DNA of 48,844 nucleotides from CAYWRZ01 sp964460845 (GTDB lineage Bacteria; Bacteroidota; Bacteroidia; Flavobacteriales_D; UBA2798), in contig CAYWRZ010000019.1 in assembly GCA_964460845.1 (NCBI GenBank), positions 1 to 48,844 on the forward strand, given 5' to 3'. This document shows positions 9,618 to 18,539 of the stretch, in pieces. The position numbers were made by a program, and so were the translations under genes. Each line of letters starts with the position of its first letter. The stretch's first letter is position 1. A model generated the notes under the pieces. The model did no database searches, was not told the DNA's origin, and saw only the letters and a list, made by a program, of their open reading frames with translations.

Positions 9618-9688
9618 TTTTCTTCATTTAGTTGTTAGTTGTAGTAGTTATCGTTGCAATGTAGTAGTTCGTCGTTATAGCGGTCTGC

Positions 9689-12600
9689 TTACCTGACAAG
9701 GTTTACATGACCGAAAAATTCTTTTTTGTCTCCGTTACTGGCTTTTTTCAACACCAGTCTCCATGCGTAAGTTTCCTGCTTGGCAGCTTTGCCCTGAAAC
9801 GTACCGTCCCATCCCGTCCGTTCGGAACCGGCATGAAATACCAGCTCTCCCCAGCGGTTAAATACATAAAAATCATATTGTGAAGGATCGTGTCCACTTA
9901 CTATTGGTAAGAAAATATCATTCATTCCATCGCCATCGGGTGTAAACGTATTGGGTACATAGACCAGCAGTTCTTCTTCAAACGTAATGACCTGACACAC
10001 GGTATCTGCACAGCCCTGACCAGAAGCAGCCATCAGGCAAACCAAATAAGCGTTTACATCTGAAGCGGGAAATTGGAATACAGGATTCACTTCAGTAGAA
10101 GTACCATACCCCGAAAAATCCCAATGGTAAGAAGAAGCGCCTACAGAATTATTGACAAACGTAAGTTCCGGCGTAAACACACTGGGGTGCTGCGGATTAT
10201 AACTAAATGCGGCGATAGGATTCGTGTACACACAGATCATGCTGCTCTGTGTAGTCGAGGCGCTGCATCCTTCTGCCGAAACCGCTTGCAGACTAATGTC
10301 ATAACATCCGGGAGCGGTAAACGAATGGGTAAATCCCGCAGGATCGCCAGACAGCGCATGACCGTTTACAAACCAGGCATACACCGCACCCGATTCGGGG
10401 TTTTGATTGGTAAAATTGACCTGAAGCGGCGCACAGCCCGAAAGCTGATCGGCCACGAAAACAGTAGCCGGAGCAGCCCCTACCCGAATGCTTGTCGTAC
10501 TGGTTCCGCCACAGTTGGAAGAAAGCGTATAGGTAATCGTATGGTTGCCCGGTCCTGCTACCGAAGGGTTAAATACGCCGGTCGAAGGATTGGTAATTCC
10601 CGTACCTGACCAGGTTCCGCCGGATGTAGCGGCAGTGAGGGTTACAGGCGAATCGCTTGTACAGAAAGGCCCCACAGGCGTAATGGCCAAAGGCAGCAAA
10701 TCATGCACGGTAACAAGCAAATTTTGTGCATCGCCACATTGTCCGCTCAGGGTATAAGTAAGCGTATGCGATCCCACTCCGGCCACCGCAGGGCTAAACG
10801 TGCCGGCCGAAGCATCCGTAATACCGGTGCCACTCCAGGTACCACCGGGTTGTACGGCGGTAAGATTTACGGGCGCATCGCTCACGCAGAAAGGTCCTGC
10901 CGGATTGATCGCCGCGTTGGCATTCTGAATAACCTGAATACTGGTTGTTTGCTGTTCTCCGCAGCTACCCGCTGTGGTATAGGTAATGGTATGCGTACCG
11001 GCACCGGCAGCAGCAGGATCAAATGTGCCTGTCGAAGCGTTGGTGATACCGGGACCAGCCCAGGTTCCGCCGGGATTCGCCGCACTTAGTGTCACCGGCG
11101 CATCGGCAGTACAGAAAGGCCCTACGGGATTAATCGTGGCTTCTATTAAGGGAGTGACCGTAACCGTTACCTGACCAGGCAGGTAACAGCCGGGAGCCGT
11201 ATAGGTAATCGAATGCCCCCCTATTCCGGCTACCGAAGGATCGAAGGTGCCTAATGCGGGATCGGTAATACCCGTTCCGCTCCATGTGCCTCCCGCCGGA
11301 GTACCCGAAAGGTTGACCGGCGAATCGCTTTCACAGAAAGGTCCTGCGGCAGTAATCACCGAAGGTTGCGGCCCGGTAAAAGGTCCGCCTGAAAATGTGT
11401 GCGGACAGCCGTTCGCATCGGTCAGGGTGAAAGAATAATTTTGTCCGTGAGTTAGTCCGTTAATCACAATCGTACCGCCATTTCCCACTGTGGTAGTAGC
11501 AAAAGACGCATTCGCAGGAGAAAGCCCCGAAGCCGTAAAATCACCACCCAATACAGCCGGGCGGCCACCCGAAACCGTGACACTGACCGTGCCCGCCATA
11601 CAATCTTCCGATGCAGAAGTCGTAATCTCAGGCAAATACGTAACCGCCGTGGGTGTTCCCGCCGCAAAGCAGTTTACGTTATAAACAAAATCGTCGGTAT
11701 TGTAAAATGTAAACGGCACATAATACACCGTGTTATTGGTAAATGTACCGGGCGGATAATTTTCGACCACAAACATATCGTTGGGGTCAACCATTGTATT
11801 TCCGGTAGAATGAATACCCTGATAGCAGGGATCATTCAGCGGTTCGGCACCTGCTGTGGGAGGACAGGAATAAATAAGATAACCCAATCCGGGATTATAT
11901 GCACTTCCATTGAGCGGTCCCACATCGGGGGGCAGCACAAAATCGTTGTTGGAGCTAAGCGTAAATTCATCGCCATAGCACAACACATAATTATTCTGCC
12001 CATCGCCGCTCATTGAGGCACTTGCCGTACCTGCATCGGCCGGACAGGCACAGGAAGCGGGCGAAGTATAATTACCGGTTCCGGTACAGGTCGTGGCCGA
12101 AAAAGAAGCCGTCACCGTACAGGCCGTGCCATTTGGCGTTAAGCCGGTAAGGTTGTAGTTAAGCGGACTGGTGAACGGCGCGTTAAAAGTCTGCGTACCG
12201 CCGCAGGAAGAAGAAACCGTAAGCGTGCCGCTTGAAGGGGGATTCGCAAAAGTGACTGCACCACTTACCGAATAGGTATTGTTGGCGGGGTTACAAGAAG
12301 AGGGCGTAGCCGTTACACCACTAATGCTACACGGACATACCGGAGCCGTATAAGTGGCCGTATTGCTGCAAGATGCTGCCGAAAAAGAAGCCGTCACCGT
12401 ACAGGCAGCGCCATTTGCCGTTAAGCCGGTAAGGTTGTAGCTAAGCGGACTGGTAAACGGCGCGTTAAAGGTCTGCGTACCGCCACAGGAAGAAGAAACC
12501 GTAAGCGTACCGCTGGAGGGTGGATTGGTAAACGTGACCGCACCGCTTAACGAATACGTATTGTTCGCCGGATTACAGGCCGCAGGAGTAGCCGTAACAC

Positions 12601-13420
12601 TACTGATGCTACAAGGTAAGGGACAGGGAGCGGGACGATTATAATTGACCGTACTGTTACAAGTCGCATCGGCGCTGAATGTCGCACTTACCGTACAACT
12701 CCCGCTACCGGGCGAAAGTCCGGTGAAATTATAATTAATCGATGTACCGAAAGGGGCGTTAAACGTTTGACTGCCACCGCAACTATTGGAAATGACCAGC
12801 GTACCGGTAGTGGGTGGATTAGAAATAGTCAGCGTACCCGATACCGAATAAGTATTGGTACCCGAATTACACGCCGAAGGAGTGGCCGTAAAGCCACTCA
12901 CACCGCACAACACGGCACAGTTCGTAGCACCGGCACCTGCCGTTTGTGAAAAGGTAATCGTACCCGACTGATTCGAATAATTGGTGAGCAGAAACAGGTA
13001 ATACTGTCCGGTTTGTGCATTCGGAATATCTACAATTTCAGTAGAATTGGCAGAATAGCTGCAATCTACTACCGTTCCTGAAGTGAGGCCCGAAAGGCAG
13101 GGCGCGGTAGGTGAAGTAAAAGGTCCCCACACAATAAAATCGACGTCAATACCCGAACCGCTGCCGTTGGTTTGGGACACTGTAATCTGAATATTACCCG
13201 GGTTGGATATTTGGAGATAGTACCAAACGGGATTGGGTCTGGAAGATAAGCAGTCATAATAAGGCCCGCTTGGCGCACTGGTACCCGTCGAATTCGGAAA
13301 GGTATAAGTCGTTCCGGTACAGAAAGGTGCTGCAGTAGCACATGTACCCTGCGCATAAGCACTGTTTGCCGAAGCCGCCAGTATGAATAGACTCAAAAGA
13401 GAGAATAAACGTGTAATCAT
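9689..13420 (-). CDS. Large T9SS type B cargo protein with two sets of internal repeats
   Basis: A 1243-residue surface or secreted protein. It has a signal peptide (MITRLFSLLSLFILAAS... ending AYAQ), then a Cys-containing sandwich with FCTGTTYTF and FIVWGPF that recurs in the protein at 41470-42450. Next come three ~94-residue repeats (ATPxxCNPANNTYSxSGAVTF...SSSCGGTQTFNAPF), a unique segment, four ~75-residue repeats (GPFCxSDxPVxL...GGTWSGTGIT...HTITYT), two PKD-like domains (the second with YHWDFSG), and a type B sorting domain (VPNTFTPDGDGMNDIF, FNRWGELVF, GWDGTFQG). The frame is open up to an ATG at 13465 that overlaps the previous gene; the ATG at 13420 is chosen because it opens a standard signal peptide. 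It lies 71 bp before the other large cargo gene, so they are likely cotranscribed. Confidence 0.87.
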   Translation of the reverse strand: MITRLFSLLSLFILAASANSAYAQGTCATAAPFCTGTTYTFPNSTGTSAPSGPYYDCLSSRPNPVWYYLQISNPGNIQITVSQTNGSGSGIDVDFIVWGPFTSPTAPCLSGLTSGTVVDCSYSANSTEIVDIPNAQTGQYYLFLLTNYSNQSGTITFSQTAGAGATNCAVLCGVSGFTATPSACNSGTNTYSVSGTLTISNPPTTGTLVISNSCGGSQTFNAPFGTSINYNFTGLSPGSGSCTVSATFSADATCNSTVNYNRPAPCPLPCSISSVTATPAACNPANNTYSLSGAVTFTNPPSSGTLTVSSSCGGTQTFNAPFTSPLSYNLTGLTANGAACTVTASFSAASCSNTATYTAPVCPCSISGVTATPSSCNPANNTYSVSGAVTFANPPSSGTLTVSSSCGGTQTFNAPFTSPLNYNLTGLTPNGTACTVTASFSATTCTGTGNYTSPASCACPADAGTASASMSGDGQNNYVLCYGDEFTLSSNNDFVLPPDVGPLNGSAYNPGLGYLIYSCPPTAGAEPLNDPCYQGIHSTGNTMVDPNDMFVVENYPPGTFTNNTVYYVPFTFYNTDDFVYNVNCFAAGTPTAVTYLPEITTSASEDCMAGTVSVTVSGGRPAVLGGDFTASGLSPANASFATTTVGNGGTIVINGLTHGQNYSFTLTDANGCPHTFSGGPFTGPQPSVITAAGPFCESDSPVNLSGTPAGGTWSGTGITDPALGTFDPSVAGIGGHSITYTAPGCYLPGQVTVTVTPLIEATINPVGPFCTADAPVTLSAANPGGTWAGPGITNASTGTFDPAAAGAGTHTITYTTAGSCGEQQTTSIQVIQNANAAINPAGPFCVSDAPVNLTAVQPGGTWSGTGITDASAGTFSPAVAGVGSHTLTYTLSGQCGDAQNLLVTVHDLLPLAITPVGPFCTSDSPVTLTAATSGGTWSGTGITNPSTGVFNPSVAGPGNHTITYTLSSNCGGTSTTSIRVGAAPATVFVADQLSGCAPLQVNFTNQNPESGAVYAWFVNGHALSGDPAGFTHSFTAPGCYDISLQAVSAEGCSASTTQSSMICVYTNPIAAFSYNPQHPSVFTPELTFVNNSVGASSYHWDFSGYGTSTEVNPVFQFPASDVNAYLVCLMAASGQGCADTVCQVITFEEELLVYVPNTFTPDGDGMNDIFLPIVSGHDPSQYDFYVFNRWGELVFHAGSERTGWDGTFQGKAAKQETYAWRLVLKKASNGDKKEFFGHVNLVR
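10455..11350. repeat. Four tandem ~225-bp coding repeats
   Basis: The shared word CAGAAAGG, encoding part of the GPFC motif on the minus strand, falls at 10662, 10887, 11112 and 11334, giving spacings of 225, 225 and 222 bp. Each unit encodes one ~75-residue domain with the GGTWSGTGIT core. The copies are clearly related in DNA as well as protein. Unit borders are approximate. Confidence 0.88.
12040..12905. repeat. Three tandem ~280-bp coding repeats
   Basis: GCCGAAAAAGAAGCCGTCAC occurs at 12096 and 12378, 282 bp apart, and a diverged third copy follows around 12660-12900. The first two (in plus-strand order) share long identical stretches, so they look recently duplicated or homogenised by gene conversion; the third is older. 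Each encodes one ~94-residue Thr/Ser-rich sandwich repeat. Confidence 0.85.
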
Positions 13421-13452
13421 AACCGGACGCTTTATTAGCGTAGAGACGCGTA

Positions 13453-13854
13453 TCAGGCTCTCCATGTTGCACTGATTTTTTTACTTTTTGAAGAAAATAA
13501 GACGGACTCATCCGGTATAGGCTGATTTACCGACAGATGCTTCTTTCTTACTGGTGGGTTACCTTTCGTGTATTGGGAAATAAGATAAAAGCGTTGGATT
13601 TGCCGGGACTGCAAAAAAGCAGTTTCAGGTATAGCCGGAGCCTTTGGCTGTTCTTCTTTTACTGCTGCGGGCGGCACTTCCGAAGGCGACACTTGTGCAG
13701 GAACAGCAGGAGTAGCTGCCGGTGTTTCGGCGGTATTTACGGGCGTTTGCAGAGTCGGCGCTTCCCCCCTGATTTTACGTGACAATTGTCTTTCTTGCGC
13801 CTGTACGGTTACTACACAACTACCTAAGAACCAGAAAAGCACAAACTTTTTCAT
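13453..13854 (-). CDS. Small secreted Ala/Pro-rich protein of unknown function
   Basis: A 133-residue protein with a clean signal peptide (MKKFVLFWFLGSCVVTVQA-QE). Residues ~30-80 are a low-complexity Ala/Pro/Val/Glu linker, and the last ~50 are basic and Ser/Lys-rich (YTKGNPPVRKKHL, FSSKSKKISATW). No enzyme or sorting domain is recognised. The clean ATG and signal peptide argue it is real. It lies 145 bp after the anti-sigma/CHU_C gene, and its stop codon is 33 bp before the chosen start of the next cargo gene, so it probably heads or belongs to the cargo operon. Confidence 0.75.
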   Translation of the reverse strand: MKKFVLFWFLGSCVVTVQAQERQLSRKIRGEAPTLQTPVNTAETPAATPAVPAQVSPSEVPPAAVKEEQPKAPAIPETAFLQSRQIQRFYLISQYTKGNPPVRKKHLSVNQPIPDESVLFSSKSKKISATWRA

Positions 13855-13999
13855 AAAACGATCTTATTTTTGAGTTTTGATGCTATATATGTTTAATGCA
13901 TGAAAATCTCAAAATTTGTAGTATAATGGGTGTATGTTCTGCATTTTAGTCACTCACAAGGTGCTAAAAAATGTGTTTCAAAACAAACGGACGCTGTGT

Positions 14000-15322
14000 T
14001 TATTTTTGATTGAGTAGTACCGTTCCTTTATAGGGCGACTCTCCGTCGAGCGTAACCACCCATACATAAGCCGCCTCGGGCGCAAGCTGATTGTCGCTCA
14101 TATAACGGCCATCCCAGGGCTTATCTACCGAATTGGTTTGGTAAATCATTCTCCCGGCACGATCATAAATGGTCATCGTAAAGCGCACCTGCATCACTTT
14201 TAAGGCTTCGGGGATAAAAACGTCGTTATTGCCGTCGCCATTGGGCGTAAATGCATTCGGTGCCAACAGGTTGTAATCGTCTTCGATCCTTATGCGATCG
14301 GTCAGTTCGCTCGTGCATCCGTTAGCATGGTGGGCCATCAGTGTCACCTCATACTCTCCTTTGTACCGATAAAAATAAGCGGGATCTTTTTGGGTGAGCA
14401 CGCTTCCGTCGTGAAAGCGCCATTCGTAAGCTACCGCATCGATCGTCGTATTGGAGAAATGTACAAAGGGACGTCCGTTCTGATAGCTTTCGGTATAGCC
14501 GAAACGAATAAGGGGTGAAGGCTTTACCAAAACGGTTTTTTCGGTTTCGGCAGTTTCTTTGTTTTCGGCCGAATAATACAGTTTCACTGTGTAAATACCA
14601 GGCTCTGCAAAAGTATAAGAAGCCTGACGGAATTGTTCGAGCCCGTTAATTTCCCAGGTATAAGCAGCCGAGGCAGGTAAATTAGCAGGTTGAAGCGCGA
14701 TTACTTCTCCCACACAAATTTCGGCGGGTAAGGCAAAGGAAGGCTTGGGCAAAATGGGCCGAGGCGCCAGTGTGGATCCAGGCTTATCGGGGCTTGTCGC
14801 AGCATCCTCTACCGACAAGGGGGCAGGCGCTACTACAGGATCTTTTGCAGGAGTGACGTAATTATCGGCATTATTGCCCCATTCAGCACCCTGACCGCTT
14901 TCCACATCACTTTTTACAGGCTGAAAAGGAGAAGCCGCGGGGACCTGGCGCGGAGAAGCGCTCTCGCGGGGAGTTTCCCGGTTTTCGGCCATAGCCGGAG
15001 CGGGAAGTATTTCGGGCGACACGCGCTCTTCGGCTATCGGCGCGGATGGCGGTATTACTACGGTAGTCTCGGTAGGCACGGACCTATTCTGCGCAGAAGA
15101 TGCAGGCTCCGGTTCATTCCCCCAAAGACTCCAAAGCAGAATAGCCCCGCCGACCACAGCCGTTACGGAAGCCACTGCCATCCAGGGAAAAGAAGAAGAC
15201 GCTCCCGGAGGAGGCGTTTTCAAAGTCTGCTCGAGACGCGTCCACTGGGAAGCATCATAAGGCTCTTCCCGATCTTCGAGCGAAGCTTTTATAAAGGCTT
15301 CAAACCGATCCGGTTTACTCAT
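14000..15322 (-). CDS. Membrane protein joining anti-sigma-like N-terminus, PKD-like domains and T9SS type B domain
   Basis: A 440-residue protein. Residues 1-43 are charged and cytoplasmic-looking (MSKPDRFEAFIKASLEDREEPYDASQWTRLE); ~45-67 form one transmembrane helix (VASVTAVVGGAILLWSLWG); ~70-195 are a Pro/Ala/Glu-rich linker; two PKD-like sandwiches follow (~200-270 with YTWEINGLE, ~275-348 with YEWRFHDGS); ~352-440 are a gliding-associated C-terminal domain (APNAFTPNGDGNNDVF, YDRAGRMIY, PWDGRYM). It starts one base after the stop of an ECF sigma gene, so the two are translationally coupled, the usual layout of a sigma/anti-sigma pair. The anti-sigma role is inferred from that context and topology; no classical zinc anti-sigma motif is visible. 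A sorting domain on a membrane-anchored regulator is odd. Confidence 0.82.
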   Translation of the reverse strand: MSKPDRFEAFIKASLEDREEPYDASQWTRLEQTLKTPPPGASSSFPWMAVASVTAVVGGAILLWSLWGNEPEPASSAQNRSVPTETTVVIPPSAPIAEERVSPEILPAPAMAENRETPRESASPRQVPAASPFQPVKSDVESGQGAEWGNNADNYVTPAKDPVVAPAPLSVEDAATSPDKPGSTLAPRPILPKPSFALPAEICVGEVIALQPANLPASAAYTWEINGLEQFRQASYTFAEPGIYTVKLYYSAENKETAETEKTVLVKPSPLIRFGYTESYQNGRPFVHFSNTTIDAVAYEWRFHDGSVLTQKDPAYFYRYKGEYEVTLMAHHANGCTSELTDRIRIEDDYNLLAPNAFTPNGDGNNDVFIPEALKVMQVRFTMTIYDRAGRMIYQTNSVDKPWDGRYMSDNQLAPEAAYVWVVTLDGESPYKGTVLLNQK

Positions 15323-15323
15323 C

Positions 15324-15905
15324 CTATTTGTAACTTAACTGTTTCTGTAACAATACTTTTAACTTCATCCGAGCCTTCGCAAGATTGGACTTGGAAGTAC
15401 CAATGTTGACTTGCAGGGCCTCGGCAATTTCCTTATGTGAATAGTTTTCAAACACATAGAGATTGAATACGGTACGGTATGCGGGCGAAAGCTTTTGCAT
15501 GGCTTCCATCACCATTTCGGGTTTTATCTGATCGTAAATGCTGCTCTCCTGCTCATCTTCCATCACATCGGGCGCATCGTCCTCATCGGTAGCCGCCCCG
15601 GCCGAATTTTCTTCCAGCAAAATCAGATGCCGCGAACGCCGAAAATGATCGATAGCCGTATTGACCACAATACGACGCAACCAACCTTCGAAAGAACCTG
15701 AAAAGCTGTAATCGGACATTTTATCAAATGCTTTTATAAACGCATCCTGAAGAATATCCTGCGCAGTATCCCGATCTTTCGTGTAGCGCATACATACCGT
15801 CATCATTTTCCCAAAGAACTGCTGAAACACCTGTTGCTGACACCTCCTGTCACCGGCGATGCAGCCTTTGAGCGCCTGTTGTAATTGATCGGGAGCAAGT
15901 TTCAT
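15324..15905 (-). CDS. ECF-type RNA polymerase sigma factor
   Basis: A 193-residue sigma-70 family protein of the extracytoplasmic function type. Region 2 spans FQQFFGKMMTVCMRYTKDRDTAQDILQDAFIKAF to FEGWLRRIVVNTAIDHFRRSR, and region 4 has a helix-turn-helix (LSPAYRTVFNLYVFENYSHKEIAEALQVNIGTSKSNLAKAR). An acidic linker (TDEDDAPDVMEDEQE) joins them. The frame stays open to 16052, but the extra 49 residues have no sigma character, so the ATG at 15905 is chosen. The next gene starts one base after the stop. It may control the surface-protein genes downstream. It is divergent from mdh across ~217 bp, where no convincing promoter was found. Confidence 0.94.
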   Translation of the reverse strand: MKLAPDQLQQALKGCIAGDRRCQQQVFQQFFGKMMTVCMRYTKDRDTAQDILQDAFIKAFDKMSDYSFSGSFEGWLRRIVVNTAIDHFRRSRHLILLEENSAGAATDEDDAPDVMEDEQESSIYDQIKPEMVMEAMQKLSPAYRTVFNLYVFENYSHKEIAEALQVNIGTSKSNLAKARMKLKVLLQKQLSYK

Positions 15906-16122
15906 GGGTGTTTCTATATCAGATGACGCGCTTTTCAAAAAGGGGTTGCCTGTTCGAAATAAAGGAGTGCAGAAAGCCGAAGACCATGCACGTTCCAATT
16001 CACCTTTAAATATCGCAAATAATACGTTAGCCTGTGGAAAAACTGGGGGCAAAGAATGATTTATTTGTGCTAATTTAGAGGCCGGAAACTCATTTTCTCC
16101 ATTCTAAAATAATCTAACCACC

Positions 16123-17061
16123 ATGAAAGTAACCGTTGTAGGTGCAGGAAATGTCGGAGCTACCTGTGCCGATGTATTGGCACAAAAGGACATTGTTAAT
16201 GAAATTGTCTTACTCGATATCCGCGAGGGTTTTGCGGAAGGTAAAGCGCTGGATATCTGGGAAGCGTCTCCCATTTACCTGTGGGACAGCCGTACTGTCG
16301 GTTCTACGAACGACTACTCCAAAACCGCCAACTCGGACGTGGTGGTGATCACCTCGGGTCTGCCCCGCAAACCGGGCATGAGCCGCGATGATCTTATCGC
16401 GACCAACGCCAATATCGTAAAATCGGTTACCGAAAACGTGATAAAGTATTCGCCCGATGCCAAAATCATCGTGGTATCTAACCCGCTTGATGTGATGACG
16501 TACTGCGCGTACCTCACCGCCAAGCTCGATTCCAAAAGGGTAATGGGTATGGCCGGTATTTTGGATACGGCCCGCTACCGTTCGTTCCTTGCACTAGAGC
16601 TGAACGTATCGCCCAAAGATATTCAGGCGGTGCTCATGGGCGGTCACGGCGATACTATGGTTCCCCTGCCCCGCTATACGACTGTAGGCGGTATCCCTGT
16701 AACCGAGCTTATCGCAAAAGACAAGCTCGATGCCATCATTGAACGCACCAAAACCGGCGGTGGCGAAATCGTACAACTGCTGGGCACTTCGGCCTGGTAT
16801 GCACCCGGTGCGGCGGCGGCGCAAATGGTCGAGGCCATTGTAAAAGACCAAAAGCGTATAGTACCTGTATGTGCATGGCTGCAAGGCGAATACGGCATGA
16901 AAGACATTTATCTTGGCGTACCCGTAGTATTAGGCAAAGACGGTATCGAACGCATTATTGAGCTGGAACTCAACAGCGAAGAAAAGGCGTTGCTCGAAGA
17001 TTCGGCCAAAGCGGTAAAACAGGTAATGAATGTGCTCGACCAAATGAACGTAGTCGCTTAA
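16123..17061 (+). CDS. mdh: Malate dehydrogenase (LDH-like, NAD-dependent)
   Basis: Interconverts malate and oxaloacetate in the TCA cycle; cytoplasmic. The 312-residue length is that of the LDH-like MDH family. The Rossmann motif VVGAGNVGA is at residues 5-13, and Asp32 at the end of strand two predicts NAD rather than NADP use. PRKPGMSRDD (81-90) carries the substrate-binding arginines that separate MDH from LDH; Arg151 and catalytic His175 (GGHGDTMVPL) are present. It is transcribed alone, divergent from the sigma gene and convergent with the acyl-CoA dehydrogenase, and followed by a strong terminator. Confidence 0.97.
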   Translation: MKVTVVGAGNVGATCADVLAQKDIVNEIVLLDIREGFAEGKALDIWEASPIYLWDSRTVGSTNDYSKTANSDVVVITSGLPRKPGMSRDDLIATNANIVKSVTENVIKYSPDAKIIVVSNPLDVMTYCAYLTAKLDSKRVMGMAGILDTARYRSFLALELNVSPKDIQAVLMGGHGDTMVPLPRYTTVGGIPVTELIAKDKLDAIIERTKTGGGEIVQLLGTSAWYAPGAAAAQMVEAIVKDQKRIVPVCAWLQGEYGMKDIYLGVPVVLGKDGIERIIELELNSEEKALLEDSAKAVKQVMNVLDQMNVVA

Positions 17062-17084
17062 TGCGTTTCCCCTTACTGAAAAAG

Positions 17085-17118
17085 AAAAGCCCCGACGATG
17101 AACGTCGGGGCTTTTTTT
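17085..17118. terminator. Bidirectional terminator between mdh and acyl-CoA dehydrogenase
   Basis: A perfect 13-bp stem (17085-17097 with 17103-17115) around a 5-base loop. A T-run follows on the plus strand, and CTTTTCTTTTTC follows on the minus strand, so it can end both convergent transcripts. It begins about 23 bp after the mdh stop and ends 36 bp from the stop of the opposing gene. Confidence 0.94.
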
Positions 17119-17154
17119 ATAGTAGAAATGACCCTTCCGGGGTCGAAAAAAGGC

Positions 17155-18297
17155 TTAGTCTTTGAGCAGGGTACGTGAAATCACTATTTTCTGCACTTCG
17201 GAAGTACCTTCGTAGATCTGCGTGATTTTGGCATCGCGCATAAGTCTTTCGACATGGTATTCTTTCACATAGCCGTATCCACCGTGAATCTGCACAGCCT
17301 CGGTGGTTACCCACATGGCTACGCGCGATGCGAAAAGCTTGGCCACAGAGCCTGAAAAATCATAATTCTCGCCTGCATCTTTTTGGGCTGCAGCTTTGTA
17401 AATAAGCAAACGAGCCGCTTCAATTTCGGTAGCCATATCGGCCAGCTTAAACTGGATAGCCTGATGCTCGCTGATGGTTTTCCCGAAAGCTTTGCGCTGC
17501 TTTGAATACTCCAGTGCCAGTTCGTATGCACCAGCCGCTATGCCCAGCGCCTGAGCCGCTATGCCTATACGTCCGCCCGAAAGCGTTTTCATGGCGAACT
17601 TAAAGCCGAAACCGTCTTCACCGATGCGGTTTTCTTTGGGTACTTTTACGTCGTTAAAAATAAGGGTGTGCGTATCGGAAGCACGGATACCCATTTTATC
17701 TTCTTTGGCACCCACGGTAAAACCGGGCATTCCGCGCTCTATAATGAAAGCATTGATACCGTGATGGCGTTTTTCGGGGTACGTCTGTGCGATAACCAGA
17801 TAAACAGAAGCGGTTTTGCCGTTGGTAATCCAGTTTTTGGTACCGTTAAGCAGGTAATGATCTTCTTTTTCGATGGCGCTAGTCTGCTGCGAAGTGGCGT
17901 CAGAACCGGCTTCGGGTTCCGACAGGCAAAAAGCCCCGGTAATTTCACCTTTAGCCAGGGGTACAAGGTATTTCTGCTTTTGCTCCTCGGTACCGAATTT
18001 TTCGAGACCCCAGCATACCAGCGAGTTGTTTACCGACATACATACCGAGGTAGAAGCGTCTATCTTGGAAATCTCTTCCATAGCCAGTACGTACGAAATC
18101 GTATCCATCCCGCCGCCGCCGTATTTCGGATCGACCATCATGCCCAAAAAACCGAGCTCTCCGAGCTGACGGATTTCCGCTTCGGGAAAACGCATTTCGC
18201 GATCGCGGTCAATGACGCCGGGTTTCAGCACGTTTTTCGCAAAATCGCGGGCCGCGTGACGTACGGCAAGCTGTTCTTCGTTGAGCTCAAAATTCAT
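17155..18297 (-). CDS. Acyl-CoA dehydrogenase (short-chain type)
   Basis: FAD-dependent dehydrogenation of acyl-CoA to trans-2-enoyl-CoA, first step of beta-oxidation; electrons pass to ETF. The 380 residues cover the full family: helical N-terminal domain, central sandwich with AFCLSEPEAGSDATS and WITNG (flavin contacts), and C-terminal helical domain. Glu363 in IYEGTSEVQK is where the catalytic base of butyryl-CoA dehydrogenase-like enzymes lies, which favours short-chain substrates; exact chain length cannot be read. It is a single gene on the minus strand. A possible -7 element lies 32 bases before its ATG. Confidence 0.95.
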   Translation of the reverse strand: MNFELNEEQLAVRHAARDFAKNVLKPGVIDRDREMRFPEAEIRQLGELGFLGMMVDPKYGGGGMDTISYVLAMEEISKIDASTSVCMSVNNSLVCWGLEKFGTEEQKQKYLVPLAKGEITGAFCLSEPEAGSDATSQQTSAIEKEDHYLLNGTKNWITNGKTASVYLVIAQTYPEKRHHGINAFIIERGMPGFTVGAKEDKMGIRASDTHTLIFNDVKVPKENRIGEDGFGFKFAMKTLSGGRIGIAAQALGIAAGAYELALEYSKQRKAFGKTISEHQAIQFKLADMATEIEAARLLIYKAAAQKDAGENYDFSGSVAKLFASRVAMWVTTEAVQIHGGYGYVKEYHVERLMRDAKITQIYEGTSEVQKIVISRTLLKD

Positions 18298-18328
18298 GAT
18301 ACAGTCTGTTTTTCTTTGATGGGGAGCA

Positions 18329-18336
18329 CAAAATTA
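18329..18336 (-). promoter_or_regulatory. Possible -7 promoter element of acyl-CoA dehydrogenase
   Basis: The minus strand reads TAATTTTG, matching the Bacteroidota consensus TAnnTTTG, 32 bases before the ATG. A TTTG stands upstream (18351-18348), but with an 11-base gap it is too near to be a standard -33 element. The rest of the 242-bp gap up to 18540 shows no gene. Confidence 0.35.
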
Positions 18337-18539
18337 AAATTTTTGAGCAAATTACCATTCCCGAAGCGGAATTCGCTGATAACCGCAGGCCTGACCGGCA
18401 TTTTAGAAATCTGGATGCAATACAATATTATTTTTCACGTATCAGCTTTCCTTCTTTCTGAAGGAAAAATCTGCTTTCATACACCAAAAACAAAACTACG
18501 CCGTTACTCAGACTACCGCATCTGATTTTTTTTCTGACA

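Noticed and set aside
10455..12905. Regular repeats that could be mistaken for a CRISPR array.
   Set aside because: Units are 222-282 bp, lie inside an open reading frame and encode protein domains, with no spacers.
13421..13465. Upstream ATG (13465) for the 1243-residue cargo protein.
   Set aside because: It overlaps the previous gene and adds 15 residues before a complete signal peptide that starts at 13420.
15906..16052. N-terminal extension of 49 residues on the ECF sigma factor.
   Set aside because: The segment has no sigma-like sequence, and an ATG at 15905 begins right before the conserved region 2.
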